Below are positions 1 to 7,472 of a DNA stretch of 64,000 nucleotides, in pieces. The notes beneath the pieces were generated by a model. That model was not told where the DNA came from, made no database searches, and saw nothing but the letters and a program-made list of their open reading frames with translations. A program made the translations under genes and the position numbers. Positions within the stretch are counted from its first letter, which is position 1. Every line of letters starts with the position of its first letter. The stretch comes from Paraburkholderia caffeinitolerans (GTDB lineage Bacteria > Pseudomonadota > Gammaproteobacteria > Burkholderiales > Burkholderiaceae): NCBI RefSeq assembly GCF_902859945.1, contig NZ_CADIKL010000005.1:124001-188000 (forward strand), given 5' to 3'.

Positions 1-115
1 GTTCGCACACGCAGTTACATTCTGTTTCGCAAAACGCGGCGCCTTCAGGCGTGCTCCTTGGCACAATCGCCCTGCCCCTGCCTAGTCCCCAAAGCCATGC
101 GGTAGGAGCCTCGGA

Positions 116-145
116 AAGCCGGTCTGCGTACCGGCTTCTTTTTTT
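116..145 (+). terminator. Rho-independent terminator of an upstream gene outside the window
   Basis: A 7-bp stem (AAGCCGG/CCGGCTT) with an 8-nt loop runs straight into a run of T residues on the + strand. It would end a rightward gene whose coding part lies before the window. I see no coding region in bases 1-115. Confidence 0.75.
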
Positions 146-165
146 CCTGTGCAGAACCCGTAAAG

Positions 166-200
166 CAAAAAGCCGCCCGGGCGTTCACCCGGACGGCGGC
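166..200 (-). terminator. Rho-independent terminator of the ParB-like gene
   Basis: On the - strand, a GC-rich hairpin (arms around GCCGCCGTCCGGG and CCCGGGCGGC) is followed by TTTTT. It lies 38 bases beyond the stop codon of the leftward ParB-like gene, where a terminator for that gene is expected. Confidence 0.8.
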
Positions 201-237
201 ATGTGACAACCCGCACTTACGCGAAGTGCATCACGGC

Positions 238-2292
238 TCAGGCGACTTCGGCTTCCTCCGCGTCCCCGTCGTTGCACTCATCCTGCGTGCTATCGGCATC
301 GCTTTCCCCGTCATCCTCCCATTGGCCGTACGTGACGTGTTCCGGCACCTCACGGTTGCGCAGCACTTCCGGCAACCAGCCCGCGTCCGTCATGCGAAGC
401 TCGGCGGCAGCTGCGGCATCGCCCTTTTTCAGCCCGCGCAGTTCGCCTGCGGCCTGCGGCGAAACCGTCTCGCCGACGACGGTCACGATACGATCTTTCG
501 GGACGTGCTCGAAATACCCTGCACGCGTTGGCTTCCAGTAGCGCGTGAGGTCCAGTTCCAGCGTGTTCGCCACTTCGTTGACCGGGTGCGCCCGGTCAAC
601 GGGACTGATGCTGTCTACCGTCGCGGCCACGCAGAATGCAAACAGGTTTGACATCACGTCCACATCCTGTTGCAGCAGCCACGCGAGCAGTTCATCGGTG
701 CGCTTCGGCAGCATCCGGCTCCACTTCGCCCGCTCGCCTTCAAACGCCTTCCATGCAGCGCTGTCGGCCATGTCGTCGGCGTTCGACACCAGCGCATCGC
801 GCGATGTATGCACGTCGATCCGCACCGCATGGTCGATGTATGACTGTCGGTACACGTCATCGAACACAGCCGGAATCATCCGGTACATCAGCACGGCCAG
901 CGCAACGGTCGGCTGCTGCGCAAGCTCGATCTGTACCGCAGCCGTGCGGTGCGCGGTAAGCCGTTTGCACAGCTTTTCGCCGTGCAGGGGCCGGGCCTTC
1001 GCGGGCAGGTCGCGATTTCGCTGCGCATGCGCGAAGTGAGCGATACTGCCCGCGTCTGCGTCGTTGATTTCCCGGCACCGCAGGCCGCGCGTGATCTGCA
1101 CCTTCCCGTCCTCGTCAATGGCGACGAACGCACCGGCCTGCTTCATGTCGTCGGCGGCGAATGTTTCGAAGCGCTCGGCATAGGCGTCAACAGCAGCCGA
1201 AGCATCGTTGAGCGCGTTGTCCAGCTTTTCCCAAAGCGCCTCGTCTTCCTCGCCGTCCTGATCGGCGTAATACGCATCAAGCGCGGCCTTCGCCTCGTCG
1301 CGCGTGGCAACAAGCTTCGCAAGCTCGGCCTTTTCCGCTTTGGTCGGCTTGCGCGTGGTCGATGCGATCCGGTCGTACTGGAACAGTTCGGCCTGGTCAC
1401 AGCGGGTCCGCGTTTCCACGAAACACCAGCCCTCAGTGGCCACGGCTTGGGATAGCTCGATCAGGCGGTCAGTTGCCAGGCGATGCAGCAGGTCAGCGTC
1501 CGCGATGTATCCGGCGTTCTGGTCGTCGGAAAACAGATCGCGACGCACGTAGCCGCCTGCCGCCTCGTAAGCGTCTAGCCCGACAAACTTCGCGAGCGGA
1601 TTCTCGCTGGCGTCGAGCTCCGCTTTCGTCAGCGCTGCGCGCAGTTCGGATGGTCGGCGTTGCCAGGCATTTGGGGCATCGTTCCACACGCGTTCCTGCG
1701 TCGCGTGATCGTCGGCCAGTGCAAGCACCTTCGCCTGCTCATAATCCAGCTTGTCGTCGCGCAGCAGGTCAAGCAGCGCCGGAGCGAGGTTCGAAATTTT
1801 CAGTGCACGGCGCACCACCATTTCGGAGACTTTGAACAGCGCCGCGACGTGGGCCACACTTTTGCCATCCTCCGTGAGCAGGCGGAACGCTACGCTTTCA
1901 TCTGCGATCGACATGGCTTCCCGTTCCCGGTTCTCGATCAGCGACGCAGCCACCGCCTCGCCATCACTTACGATCAGCACCGGCACCAGGTAATCCTTAG
2001 TAATGTGCCCCTGCGAAAACAGCAGGTCCAGCGCAGCGAGCCGCCGTTGTCCGGCGCACACGCCGAGCTTCGGCACCTTCGCGCGGCCTTTCATCTCATG
2101 CACGACGAGATTCTGTATCAGTCCTTTCCCGGCAATTGTTCCGGCCAGCGCCTCGATGCCGGTGGGTGCCTTTTTGCGGATATTCAGCGGTGAGCGGCAC
2201 AGCCGTCCGTACGGGACGTATTCGATCTGCGCTTCGTTGCCGAAGTTAGCTTCGAGAACGGATTCAGTTACACGGATTTCAACGACTTCCAT
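238..2292 (-). CDS. ParB/RepB/Spo0J-like plasmid protein, 684 aa
   Basis: The N-terminal third carries a ParB-type nuclease/CTPase fold: a 'SPLNIRKK' segment followed by GL-xQNLVVHE near residue 60 and a C-AGQRRLAAL motif near residue 80. A helix-turn-helix ('SVAHVAALFKVSEMVVRRAL') follows near residue 150. The long C-terminal part, including an acidic tail, is unfamiliar. It is about twice the length of a classical ParB and no parA is adjacent; a true parAB pair lies at 11.3-13.5 kb, so a segregation role is unlikely. Large ParB-like proteins of this type (YubM-like) are typical of plasmid leading regions, next to ssb, as here. The start ATG has a GGAGG ribosome site 8 bases upstream, inside the arm of the dyad repeat. 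Confidence 0.8.
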   Translation of the reverse strand: MEVVEIRVTESVLEANFGNEAQIEYVPYGRLCRSPLNIRKKAPTGIEALAGTIAGKGLIQNLVVHEMKGRAKVPKLGVCAGQRRLAALDLLFSQGHITKDYLVPVLIVSDGEAVAASLIENREREAMSIADESVAFRLLTEDGKSVAHVAALFKVSEMVVRRALKISNLAPALLDLLRDDKLDYEQAKVLALADDHATQERVWNDAPNAWQRRPSELRAALTKAELDASENPLAKFVGLDAYEAAGGYVRRDLFSDDQNAGYIADADLLHRLATDRLIELSQAVATEGWCFVETRTRCDQAELFQYDRIASTTRKPTKAEKAELAKLVATRDEAKAALDAYYADQDGEEDEALWEKLDNALNDASAAVDAYAERFETFAADDMKQAGAFVAIDEDGKVQITRGLRCREINDADAGSIAHFAHAQRNRDLPAKARPLHGEKLCKRLTAHRTAAVQIELAQQPTVALAVLMYRMIPAVFDDVYRQSYIDHAVRIDVHTSRDALVSNADDMADSAAWKAFEGERAKWSRMLPKRTDELLAWLLQQDVDVMSNLFAFCVAATVDSISPVDRAHPVNEVANTLELDLTRYWKPTRAGYFEHVPKDRIVTVVGETVSPQAAGELRGLKKGDAAAAAELRMTDAGWLPEVLRNREVPEHVTYGQWEDDGESDADSTQDECNDGDAEEAEVA

Positions 2293-2301
2293 TATGGATG
2301 C

Positions 2302-2506
2302 CTCCGGAAATGGGCCGCAGCGGAATGCCGGGCCACACTGATATGATAGGTCGAATTGCCCTTATAGCACGTAATTATTCGATTTATATTTTAAATTGAT
2401 TTATCTTTATGATTGAAACATGGGATCGTTAAAATCTTGATGTAACGGTCAATACGACCTAATATAAAAGCGTGGCCCGGCATTCCGCTGCGGCCCATTT
2501 CCGGAG
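2302..2506. repeat. 205-bp dyad-symmetric intergenic region with perfect 35-bp inverted arms
   Basis: Bases 2302-2336 are the exact reverse complement of 2472-2506 (35/35). A second inner pair, 2347-2358 and 2450-2461, matches 11/12 and shares the same centre (about 2404). The outer arms form the 5' leader and ribosome site of both divergent genes (GGAGG for the leftward gene, GGAG for the rightward one). The 135 bases between the arms are AT-rich and contain the promoter. The extent of symmetry far exceeds an ordinary operator, and either single strand could fold into a long hairpin. Confidence 0.9.
2437..2465 (+). promoter_or_regulatory. Predicted sigma-70 promoter for the DUF932-ssb gene string
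   Basis: TTGATG (2437-2442), a 17-bp spacer and TAATAT (2460-2465) make a good -35/-10 pair. The transcript would start just before the right arm of the dyad repeat, so the leader would carry the arm and the ribosome site of the GTG-started gene at 2513. The mirrored position for the leftward gene has TATCAT but no clear -35. Confidence 0.55.
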
Positions 2507-2512
2507 ATAACC

Positions 2513-2926
2513 GTGATTGACAATGAAACCAGAATCTCGTCAGCAGTCGTTGTCGATGAGTTGCGTCTGAATTTCCTTCCTCACTACCTGGGCGCGCAAT
2601 ACCTTCGGGGCGAGGCATTGGTGTACGACTGGGCTGCCCGCCTTTCGAGTGCCTACAAGGGCGGTTCGTGGGACTTCTTCCAGTTGTCGAACAGCGGCTT
2701 CTATATGGCTCCAGCGAATTGCGGACGGGTGCATGTGCGGTGGCACATGAACGGCTACAGCGACACGATGGGCGCTGACGCGTTCGGCATCGTCGTCACG
2801 CTGTTTGCCCTGTGCCATCTCGCGGAAAAGTGCGGCGATGACAGGATCGTTGACCACTACCACGCGCTGCGGGCCTACGCGGCGCAGCACGTAGAGGCCG
2901 CCAACATTCTGCGCGCCATCGACTGA
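2513..2926 (+). CDS. Plasmid protein of unknown function, 137 aa
   Basis: The product has no domain I recognise. It is a mixed alpha/beta soluble protein without membrane segments, with a C-terminal helix rich in His and Ala. The GTG start is chosen because GGAG lies 6 bases upstream at the end of the dyad arm and no ATG fits. It is the first gene of the rightward string leading to DUF932 and SSB. Coding is supported by continuous reading and by codon use like its neighbours. Confidence 0.65.
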   Translation: MIDNETRISSAVVVDELRLNFLPHYLGAQYLRGEALVYDWAARLSSAYKGGSWDFFQLSNSGFYMAPANCGRVHVRWHMNGYSDTMGADAFGIVVTLFALCHLAEKCGDDRIVDHYHALRAYAAQHVEAANILRAID

Positions 2927-2943
2927 CGCATTGACCACTCACG

Positions 2944-2965
2944 GCCCTAGCCTGTGGGCTGGGGC
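2944..2965 (+). other. Intercistronic hairpin
   Basis: A 9-bp stem (GCCCTAGCC against GGCTGGGGC, one G-T pair) with a 4-nt loop, without a T run, lies just before the ribosome site of the DUF932 gene. It may be a processing or attenuation element. Confidence 0.45.
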
Positions 2966-2988
2966 TGATCCTGATATTGGGGAACAGC

Positions 2989-3822
2989 ATGGATACCACT
3001 TACCTGACAAGCCGCTTCGGACGCAACGCAGTTGGCACACGATCGGATCGCCCGCTGACGAATGACGAGATTGCAGAGGTTGCCCCGTCGATCTTCGCGC
3101 TGTCCGCGCACGAAAGTCGCTCGGAACGGTACACCTACATTCCAACCAGCGATGTACTGGACGGCCTGCGCAAGGAAGGTTTTCAACCCTTCATGGCCTG
3201 TCAGACCCGCGTACGCGCCGACGACAAGCGCGCACACACAAAACATCTGGTCCGCCTGCGCCACGCCGACCAGGTCACGGGCCGCGAAGCCAACGAAATC
3301 ATCCTTCTGAACAGCCATGATGGCAGCAGCAGCTACCAGATGCTCGCCGGGATGTTCCGGTTTGTGTGCCAGAACGGTATGGTCTGCGGGGACACCATTG
3401 GTGATATCCGCGTGCCTCATAAGGGCGACGTAGTCGGCCAGGTAATCGAGGGGGCGTTCAAGGTGCTCGACAGCTTTGAGGCAGCGACCCATCAGCGAGA
3501 GGGGATGGCCGGTCTGGCATTGACCGACGGCGAACAGACCGCTTTCGCACGGGCCGCGCTTGCGCTGCGGTACGACGACGAGAAGCCCGCGCCCATCACT
3601 GAGCAGCAACTATTAACACCGCATCGCATGGAGGATCGCGCACCGGACCTATGGACGACATTCAATCGCGTGCAGGAAAACATGATCAACGGCGGCCTGC
3701 GCGGTCGTAACGCGAATGGGCGGGCAACCACAACCCGCGCCGTCACCGGCATTGACCAGAACATCAGGCTCAACCGCGCCCTTTGGGTGCTCGCCGACGA
3801 ACTGTGCCGCCTGCGCGGATGA
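2989..3822 (+). CDS. DUF932 domain protein (phage/plasmid-like), 277 aa
   Basis: The sequence follows the DUF932 pattern: an N-terminal region ending 'RYTYIPTSDVLDGLRKEGF', a central 'TKHLVRLRH' and 'NEIILLNSHDGSSSYQ', and the characteristic 'FRFVCQNGMVCGD' block near residue 130, followed by a helical C-terminal half. The family is common on plasmids and phages and its biochemical role is not settled. The start at ATG 2989 is preferred over an in-frame TTG at 2977 because GGGGAA sits just upstream. It lies between hairpins in the string of genes leading to ssb. Confidence 0.85.
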   Translation: MDTTYLTSRFGRNAVGTRSDRPLTNDEIAEVAPSIFALSAHESRSERYTYIPTSDVLDGLRKEGFQPFMACQTRVRADDKRAHTKHLVRLRHADQVTGREANEIILLNSHDGSSSYQMLAGMFRFVCQNGMVCGDTIGDIRVPHKGDVVGQVIEGAFKVLDSFEAATHQREGMAGLALTDGEQTAFARAALALRYDDEKPAPITEQQLLTPHRMEDRAPDLWTTFNRVQENMINGGLRGRNANGRATTTRAVTGIDQNIRLNRALWVLADELCRLRG

Positions 3823-3829
3823 CAGGTGC

Positions 3830-3849
3830 GCCCGGCCTTCGCGCCGGGC
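3830..3849 (+). other. Intercistronic hairpin
   Basis: GCCCGGC pairs with GCCGGGC around a 6-nt loop, directly after the DUF932 stop and before the next gene. There is no T run. It resembles the hairpins at 2944 and 4591 in position and composition. Confidence 0.45.
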
Positions 3850-3873
3850 ATGACCTCAACTATGGAAACCGAC

Positions 3874-4173
3874 ATGGATACCGCTCACATCCGCCCAACG
3901 TGGCTGACCGCCCTCCTTCCGCTGCTGGCCGTCTATCAATACGGCGATCGTTCCCTGGTGCGCGCGGAACTGTTCCGCATGGCCTTGTCCGCCGATGCCG
4001 CCGCGCGCTCCGCCGAAGCACTCGACCGGATTGCCAACATGCTGGACCGCGACGGGCACCCAATCGACATGCACCGGGAAGAGTTGCGCGCGATAGCCCG
4101 CAACGCTCTCTCCGAGTTTCATCGTGTGCCGCCCCGTGCCCCGCAGCCTGCCCTACCCGAGTCAGGATTTTAA
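3874..4173 (+). CDS. Small hypothetical protein, 99 aa
   Basis: I do not recognise a family. The protein is mostly helical ('RAELFRMALSADAAARSAEALDRIANML') and ends in a Pro-rich tail. Of two in-frame ATGs (3862 and 3874) the second is preferred: GGAAA lies 4 bases upstream and the resulting N-terminus, MDTAHIR, resembles that of the preceding DUF932 protein, MDTTYLT. It is probably co-transcribed with DUF932 and ssb. Confidence 0.6.
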   Translation: MDTAHIRPTWLTALLPLLAVYQYGDRSLVRAELFRMALSADAAARSAEALDRIANMLDRDGHPIDMHREELRAIARNALSEFHRVPPRAPQPALPESGF

Positions 4174-4218
4174 CGAAAGTTGCCCTCTGTTTCATTCAAA
4201 CTGTCAGGAGTACAAATC

Positions 4219-4581
4219 ATGAACAAGCTTTTCTTTACTGGCCGTGTTGCCGCCGCCCCTGTGCTTGCGAATCACGGTGATTCGAAGGTGACGAAATTCA
4301 CCCTGATTTTCAACGAGTACGCCGGTCGCGACGAAGGCAGCGGTGAAGCGAAAGAGCGTCAGGTGAGAATCCAGTTCACCGCCTTTGGTTCGCGCGGTGG
4401 GGCCATCGCCAGAAACGTTCTGAAGGGCGATCAACTGATCGTTGAGGCGAAGCTGTCGAACAACGATTTCACGGACGGTGAAGGCATCGAGCGTTACGGA
4501 TACAACTTCACGGTCGATAACTTCGACTTCGGCGCGCCCGGTGAACTCAAACGGGCGCAACTGGCGCGGCGTCAGGAATGA
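4219..4581 (+). CDS. ssb: Single-stranded DNA-binding protein, 120 aa
   Basis: The protein has a single OB fold: it starts MNKLFFTGRVAAAP, contains 'VTKFTLIFNEY' near residue 25, a variable loop (GRDEGSGEAKERQ) and 'VRIQFTAFGSRGGAIARNVLKGDQLIVEAKL'-like SSB core strands. It lacks the long acidic C-terminal tip of chromosomal SSB and ends soon after the OB fold, so recruitment of repair proteins through the tip is unlikely. CAGGAG lies 8 bases before ATG 4219. Plasmid ssb genes near ParB-like and DUF932 genes often act on incoming single-stranded DNA during conjugation; that role is inferred from context. Confidence 0.85.
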   Translation: MNKLFFTGRVAAAPVLANHGDSKVTKFTLIFNEYAGRDEGSGEAKERQVRIQFTAFGSRGGAIARNVLKGDQLIVEAKLSNNDFTDGEGIERYGYNFTVDNFDFGAPGELKRAQLARRQE

Positions 4582-5028
4582 TGCATGGTGGCCCCGGTTC
4601 ATGCCGGGGCTGTTGATCAGTACAGGAGATGACGCTGAAACCGTGGGCTGCGGTGGTTCCTTCCGGCCCATGCCTGGCCGAAATAGCCTCAGCGGCATGG
4701 GCGTCCCAGGCGTCCGGAAAGGGCACCCCCTTCCTGCCAAACCTTGAGTCCGGATAACCGCAGGCGTCACGCGCGCGCCGGCGCGCCCGGATCGAGGCGC
4801 ACGGGGACCCGCGCCAGTAGGCGTGGGGAGAGCGCCGGCGCGGCGCAGTAGCGCCGGGACGATCCGGTACAGCGCAAGCGAACCGCAGCCGGGGTCGTCA
4901 AGCAGCCGCAGGCTGCGTGTTTCCTCCGCGGCGAAGCCGTGGGGGCTGGATCCAGGATCGGCTTGCGGACCTTCGAGGCCAGCGCTGTCGTACGATCCCG
5001 TACACGGACTCAATCAACAGGACCAGAG
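4582..5028. other. GC-rich intergenic stretch with one hairpin
   Basis: A hairpin GCCCCGG-TTCATG-CCGGGGC lies at 4591-4610, just after ssb, without a T run. The remaining 400 bases are GC-rich with many short CG repeats and no convincing gene, promoter or RNA. Confidence 0.5.
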
Positions 5029-5274
5029 ATGGAAGAGAGAACGATTTACGCTGGTGCAGACGGACTGGCACGTCTCGAGGTGCACATGGTTGTGGCCTGG
5101 CGCGAACGGACGCGAGGAACTGGCGTTGGGTACCGTCGCGAATGTTTCGGCGGCATGGTTGTCGGGCTTGCGCTGGCCGATGCCGTCGATGCAACAGTGC
5201 CGTTCGGCATCGCCGCTTTTATCACCGAACGCGGGTACGAGGCCGAATCCTCCTACTCCGGACAATCAAGGTAA
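5029..5274 (+). CDS. Small hypothetical protein, 81 aa
   Basis: Starting at ATG 5029 the product begins MEERTIYAGADGLARLEVH and includes a hydrophobic Gly/Ala-rich stretch ('GGMVVGLALADAVDATVPFG') near the middle. I do not recognise a family. The start is uncertain because the ribosome site is weak (AGAG). It ends 4 bases before the next gene, suggesting co-expression. Confidence 0.45.
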   Translation: MEERTIYAGADGLARLEVHMVVAWRERTRGTGVGYRRECFGGMVVGLALADAVDATVPFGIAAFITERGYEAESSYSGQSR

Positions 5275-5278
5275 CACC

Positions 5279-5956
5279 ATGAACATTGCGCCCCGGCCGA
5301 AAACGCACCGGATTACCAGCGACGTGCCCGAGCACCTCCTCGAGGCATTCCAGCACACCATCGCCGAGTTTTTTGCGAACGCGCACGGCGGCCAGACGCC
5401 GGCGCAGCGCGCAGCGGAGATCCGCGCTGGCGATCGTGACCGCGGCCTCGATTCGCTCCTGCAGCTCGTTGACATGGCCGAAGGCGACACCGAACAGGCG
5501 GAGACCGTCGCCGAATTTCTCGCGGGCCTGTACAACGGCACCGACTACCGTCTCGACCTCACGGCGCTGCGGGCGCCGGACGACGATCTGTTCGAGCACT
5601 GTCTCGCCGTGCTGCGACTCGACCACCGCCCGACTGGTGAAGTGCACGGCTATTTTCCTGGCGGTGAGCGGCGCCGGCAGCAGATAATCACGCGCTGGAA
5701 TCTGGACAAACGTCCGGCCAGAGCCGGCGCCGCTTCATGGCGAACGCTATCAGGCCAGCTATGTGACGTATCAGGAAGCACCAGGTTATCGCGATATGAC
5801 GCTGGTAGCGGTGATCGACGGGAACCCTGCACGCCAGCAGCCGATCGAACTAGACTTTTCAACTGGCGCCTCGGAGCGTATAGCCGCGATCTTATCTACC
5901 TGCATCGCGGGGCCTGGCGGCCGCGTGAGTGGCACGAAGGGCCACTCGACATGTAG
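5279..5956 (+). CDS. DUF7673-like plasmid protein with out-of-frame C-terminal extension
   Basis: The first 140 residues resemble the DUF7673 family of plasmid proteins: 'LDSLLQLVDMAEGDTEQAETVAEFLAGLYNG' followed by 'FDLT'-like 'YRLDLTALRAPDD' and 'CLAVLRLD'. AAGG lies 7 bases upstream of the ATG. Beyond about residue 145 the reading loses family character and overlaps, in another frame, a better protein-like sequence (see 5688-6020). The annotated stop at 5956 is therefore probably not the ancestral end; a frameshift or a fusion with a decayed neighbour is likely. Confidence 0.55.
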   Translation: MNIAPRPKTHRITSDVPEHLLEAFQHTIAEFFANAHGGQTPAQRAAEIRAGDRDRGLDSLLQLVDMAEGDTEQAETVAEFLAGLYNGTDYRLDLTALRAPDDDLFEHCLAVLRLDHRPTGEVHGYFPGGERRRQQIITRWNLDKRPARAGAASWRTLSGQLCDVSGSTRLSRYDAGSGDRREPCTPAADRTRLFNWRLGAYSRDLIYLHRGAWRPREWHEGPLDM

Positions 5957-6020
5957 GAAGGCGAACTGCGGCCGCAGTGGCTTTAGATTCCGGGCGCACG
6001 CCTTATGCGCCAGTAGTTGA
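5688..6020 (+). pseudogene. Probable remnant of a small plasmid gene lacking its start
   Basis: In the third frame, open after a stop at 5685, the reading 'GERYQASYVTYQEAPGYRDM' followed by 'TLVAVIDGNPARQQPIELDF' looks protein-like, while the overlapping frame of the DUF7673 gene does not. No ATG is available; a GTG at 5763 lacks a ribosome site. This is best read as a gene whose 5' part was lost or frameshifted into its upstream neighbour. I cannot name a function. Confidence 0.4.
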
Positions 6021-6051
6021 GACGAACGTAAGAGTACCAGGGGGAAAGCAT

Positions 6052-6318
6052 ATGGCAGTTGACACAAACACGACAATCCGACGCGAATGCTTGCAGCCCG
6101 CGATCTACTGGGCCAAACCGACCGGGGCAGAAATCCAGGAGGTAGTGCGGCTGGCCGGTTTTACGGGACGTAGTGCAGCGGAATTTCTGGACCTCGCTGA
6201 CAAGAGCGGGCGGCAGATACGTCGTTGGATCAGCGGCGAAAATGAAATCCCCTATTCCGCATGGGCGCTACTCTGCCATGCCGCCGGATTTGGCCATATC
6301 TGGGAAACAGAAGAGTAG
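6052..6318 (+). CDS. Small helix-turn-helix protein, 88 aa
   Basis: Residues from about 25 to 75 form a HTH-like unit: 'TGAEIQEVVRLAGFTGRSAA' followed by 'SGRQIRRWISGENEIPYSAW', typical of Xre-like regulators in which the second helix carries 'RQIRRWISGE'. GGGGAAA lies 5 bases before ATG 6052. It stands alone between the DUF7673 region and the next gene; its target is unknown. Confidence 0.65.
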   Translation: MAVDTNTTIRRECLQPAIYWAKPTGAEIQEVVRLAGFTGRSAAEFLDLADKSGRQIRRWISGENEIPYSAWALLCHAAGFGHIWETEE

Positions 6319-6723
6319 CCTCGATACGCTGATGATTCGCAATCCTGCGGTTCCTGTATCACGCCGGGGGCGCGACTAATCGGGGTGCCCCTTCAAGATT
6401 CGGACGTTTACGTACGCGAGGCTGGGGCCATCCCAGTATTTCCGAGTCTTCAGATGCCCTCTTCCCTGACGGCCTCCCCGAGTGTGTCAGGTAACAAAAC
6501 GAAAAAAGAGCGATGCCATGTCGGGTTGCAACCGGCTTTGCGCCGTGAGCGATCCTCTCCGGGGAACGACACCCGGGCTGGGACCCGACACCTGCAACCA
6601 TCTGCCCGGATGAATACATGCCGTGCAAGGCAGCTTGTGCACATTTGTTACGCGTAACGAAATAGCATATTTATCGTTATGTATAACGTAAAATAGATTT
6701 GGTCAACCGCACCAGGATGGATC
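6319..6723. other. Intergenic stretch, promoter region at its right end
   Basis: No convincing gene is seen. The right end becomes AT-rich and carries the palindromes described at 6647-6688 just before the next gene. The rest shows nothing I can name. Confidence 0.4.
6647..6688. promoter_or_regulatory. Candidate autoregulatory palindromes upstream of the 177-aa protein
   Basis: GTTACGCGTAAC (6647-6658) is a perfect palindrome, and CGTTAT-GT-ATAACG (6675-6688) is a second. The same unit recurs inside the gene as CGTTAC-T-GTAACG (6861-6873). GTAACGAAA-type sequence follows the sites at 6654 and 6868 and also spans the stop codon at 7244-7257. The spacing and AT-rich context fit a repressor-controlled promoter. 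Confidence 0.5.
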
Positions 6724-7257
6724 ATGCCTTCACCGGCAAACGACAAGGTAACCGGCATCACGGAAAAGCGTGGCCGTGGCCGGCCACGGAAACCGGATGC
6801 GATGTCGAACGCTGAGCGTCAGGCAGCGTGGCGAGCCCGACATGGCGCGCACACAAAATCCGTTACTGTAACGAAAAATACCCCTCCGCCTGCCGACGCC
6901 CATGACGCCCTGGTGCGGGAGTGCGAGCAGCTGCGTGGTGAACTGGTACAGGCGCGGCGCGAGCTTAAGACTGTGTCACGGGCGAAGCCGTCTGCCCAAG
7001 CTCCTTCTGACGTGGCGACAGTCCTCGGACGGCTTCCGCGTCAGGAAGACGCCGATTCTGGCGAGCGGCGTCTGCACCTGACGATGACTGGCACCCAGTT
7101 TTTCGCGCTGGAGCGGTTGGGCGCGCACTTCGGCCTGTCCCGGCGCGCGGTGATCGAGCGCATGATCGACTGGGCCGACGACACGTTTTCGAGGTCGCTT
7201 TACGACGACGAAGCCGCATTTAACCGTTACATCGACCGTGACCGTAACGAAAAATAA
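6724..7257 (+). CDS. Plasmid DNA-binding protein with AT-hook-like N-terminus, 177 aa
   Basis: The N-terminus contains 'KRGRGRPRKPD', an AT-hook-like basic motif, followed by 'NAERQAAWRARHGA'. A short coiled coil ('ALVRECEQLRGELVQARREL') sits near residue 65-85. The C-terminal part, 'LHLTMTGTQFFALERLGAHF' then 'GLSRRAVIERMIDWAD', resembles a ribbon-helix-helix or small HTH unit. I infer a plasmid-borne transcription regulator, perhaps of its own promoter palindromes. A strong ribosome site is not visible (AGGATGG precedes the ATG at short distance). Confidence 0.6.
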   Translation: MPSPANDKVTGITEKRGRGRPRKPDAMSNAERQAAWRARHGAHTKSVTVTKNTPPPADAHDALVRECEQLRGELVQARRELKTVSRAKPSAQAPSDVATVLGRLPRQEDADSGERRLHLTMTGTQFFALERLGAHFGLSRRAVIERMIDWADDTFSRSLYDDEAAFNRYIDRDRNEK

Positions 7258-7472
7258 TCCCCCTACTGACTGGATCGGCACGAGCCAGTTCAAGAACCTG
7301 CAGGACCGGTTCCGCCAGTGGTGGTCCGTGACAGGCGACGTCCCTAAACGCATGATGTAATCGGTTTTGACAACGCACAGGCACCTTGAATGGCGGCACC
7401 CCGCGAAGCATGGCCGGCGGGTTGGTTGATCACACGCCATCGTCCGCTTGCCACTGCCACACGAAATGCTCG

